A stretch of 42,857 nt of DNA, from contig JAFOFC010000044.1 in assembly GCA_017387515.1 (NCBI GenBank), positions 1 to 42,857 of the forward strand. Reading direction: 5' to 3'. The notes below the pieces were generated by a model. That model saw only the letters and a program-made list of their open reading frames with translations. It was not told the origin of the DNA and searched no databases. Made by a program: the position numbers and the translations under genes. Source of the DNA: Paludibacteraceae bacterium. Lineage in GTDB: Bacteria > Bacteroidota > Bacteroidia > Bacteroidales > Paludibacteraceae. Shown here in pieces: positions 42,021-42,857 of this stretch (position 1 is its first letter; each line of letters begins with the position of its first letter).

Positions 42021-42518
42021 CTATTTATAATACTCGCTAAATTGTTCTAGCATGCTATAGTCTTTTTTAAAGATGGGAAGTAGCGTAGAGTCGATGGTGA
42101 GGGTATATGTGTCATAAAAGATATTTGGTCTAGAAACTCCGTAATCAACATCATATAGATCATAGTGGTTATATAACACGACAATCTCATCCTCATTTGC
42201 ACTAGATTTTAGGAATGATGTTGTGTCCGTTAAATTGTATACAGAAAGAGAAAAATTACTATAAAGTTCCTCGTCTGTAAATTCATATTCTCCAAATCGC
42301 TCCTTGTATAGGCTTATTGTATCTCTCTTTTTGTCACATAAAAAAGATGTTACTTTACTATCATCCGATAGTAATACGCATGCAATATCAGATTCCACTA
42401 ACGATGTAATATCTAAACATCTTGTGTGTTTAGTATAATATTGTCTTGTACAACAGAGTAGTACCGCTAGTAGTATAACTGCAAGGGAAATTCTTTTAAA
42501 GATCATCTGTATTGGCAT
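42021..42518 (-). CDS. Tandem paralogous lipoprotein 1
   Basis: The product has 165 residues from ATG 42518; ATG 42506 (MIFKRISLAVILLAVLLCC) is equally good and gives the usual signal length. Lipid anchor at one of the adjacent cysteines. The middle region (LDITSLVESDIACVLLSDDS, VYNLTDTTSFLKS) is barely similar to the other two. The tail TLTIDSTLLPIFKKDYSMLE, QFSEYYK is the shared one. It is first in the array and may be transcribed from the TATCTTTG at 42659-42652. Its start overlaps the end of a beheaded upstream frame. Confidence 0.7.
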   Translation of the reverse strand: MPIQMIFKRISLAVILLAVLLCCTRQYYTKHTRCLDITSLVESDIACVLLSDDSKVTSFLCDKKRDTISLYKERFGEYEFTDEELYSNFSLSVYNLTDTTSFLKSSANEDEIVVLYNHYDLYDVDYGVSRPNIFYDTYTLTIDSTLLPIFKKDYSMLEQFSEYYK

Positions 42519-42663
42519 AATATTCTAATCTATTTTTTATAAAATTTGCGTATTTGGTGGTTCTTAATGATTTAAGCAAGTAATTATTAAAATCTTTAAT
42601 ATTATTACTACAGCTGATTGCGTTCTCTATTTCTTTATCTGTATAATATGGCAAAGATAGATT
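42496..42663 (-). pseudogene. C-terminal remnant of an unknown gene
   Basis: On minus an open frame of 55 codons follows a TAG (42666-42664) and has no ATG. It reads PYYTDKEIENAISCSNNIKD, FNNYLLKSLRTTKYANFIKN and RLEYYANTDDL. Its TAA (42498-42496) overlaps the start of the first lipoprotein, a pattern of coupled operon genes. It looks like the surviving 3' end of a longer gene that lost its 5' part where the presumed mobile element begins. Family not recognised. Confidence 0.5.
42652..42659 (-). promoter_or_regulatory. Possible promoter of the lipoprotein array
   Basis: TATCTTTG on minus, 133 nt upstream of ATG 42518. It lies inside the gene remnant, so it may be coincidental. Confidence 0.4.
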
Positions 42664-42721
42664 CTAAGATTTGATCTAAAAATGAAAACAACAAGAAAGA
42701 ACTTCTCATTACCACATGCAG

Positions 42722-42766
42722 AAAACGGCTGATATCCGTTCACCCAAAACGGGGATATCCGTTCAC
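42722..42766. repeat. Two direct repeats, probable mobile-element end
   Basis: AAAACGGCTGATATCCGTTCAC (42722-42743, given here as 20-base core ACGGCTGATATCCGTTCAC) and AAAACGGGGATATCCGTTCAC (42746-42766, core ACGGGGATATCCGTTCAC) lie 24 bp apart. Each is itself an imperfect palindrome ACGG..CCGT. Repeated short terminal motifs are known from IS21-family ends. The assignment is an inference, because no transposase is visible. Confidence 0.5.
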
Positions 42767-42808
42767 TTTTTAGACTCTTTATTTTAGTGGCTTACAAATT
42801 TATAGTTT

Positions 42809-42856
42809 TTATTTAATCTCGTCGTTATATTCATGCTTTTTTTGGCGCATGCTATT
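42809..42856 (-). CDS. C-terminal end of an ORF entering from the right
   Basis: On minus, the frame NSMRQKKHEYNDEIK ends at TAA (42811-42809) and is open to the window edge. It lies about 43 nt inside the direct repeats. This is where the last gene of an insertion sequence would end, but 15 residues are too few to name a family. Confidence 0.35.
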   Translation of the reverse strand, partial: NSMRQKKHEYNDEIK

Positions 42857-42857
42857 C

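Overview
The window comes from a Bacteroidota chromosome, most likely an anaerobic, fermentative member of the Bacteroidales. Four things point there. Many genes are preceded by the phylum's own promoter box TAnnTTTG. Two surface proteins end in type IX secretion (T9SS) type-B sorting domains. The orders ileS-dksA-lspA-DUF4296 and nusB-yajC-ybbR-coaE are familiar from this phylum. There is also a complete sodium-pumping methylmalonyl-CoA decarboxylase operon of the succinate-propionate pathway. Everything here was read by eye, without database searches.

Left part (1-16.9 kb). A 3' fragment of methylmalonyl-CoA epimerase abuts unrelated sequence at about position 102. It is followed by mmdA, the OadG-like subunit, a biotin carrier with two biotinyl domains, and mmdB, ending in a terminator. 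Next comes a four-gene unit: an 880-residue and a 2512-residue T9SS adhesin-like protein (the second with about 17 Ig-like repeats, three of which were recently duplicated), luxS, and a GH30 glycosidase lipoprotein. It ends at a bidirectional terminator.

Middle part (16.9-31.7 kb). An OmpP1/FadL-type porin and a Tyr/Trp-rich exported protein lie on the minus strand. Then come prmA, tRNA-Met, a 38-residue gene, tRNA-Arg, a TamL-like BamA-family lipoprotein, a SpoU methyltransferase that overlaps a DUF4296 lipoprotein tail to tail, lspA, a DksA-like protein without its zinc site, ileS (type 2, with a swapped GIHH signature), a DUF4293 membrane protein, a small repeat-bearing lipoprotein, and an acyl-CoA ligase.

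Right part (31.7-42.9 kb). This holds housekeeping genes: nadE, galE, ruvX, def, coaE, ybbR, yajC, nusB, a DUF3276 protein, a 2[4Fe-4S] ferredoxin and purA. The spacers carry an unusual family of composite repeats built from degenerate 7-bp and 8-bp tandem arrays, REP-like palindromes and shared modules. One pair of these composites lies inverted around nadE-galE. The window ends with three tandem lipoprotein paralogues that differ along most of their length but share a nearly invariant C-terminus. Beyond them are a beheaded gene fragment and what looks like the edge of a mobile element.

The best candidates for something undescribed are the tandem lipoprotein family with its conserved tail, and the intergenic composite repeats.
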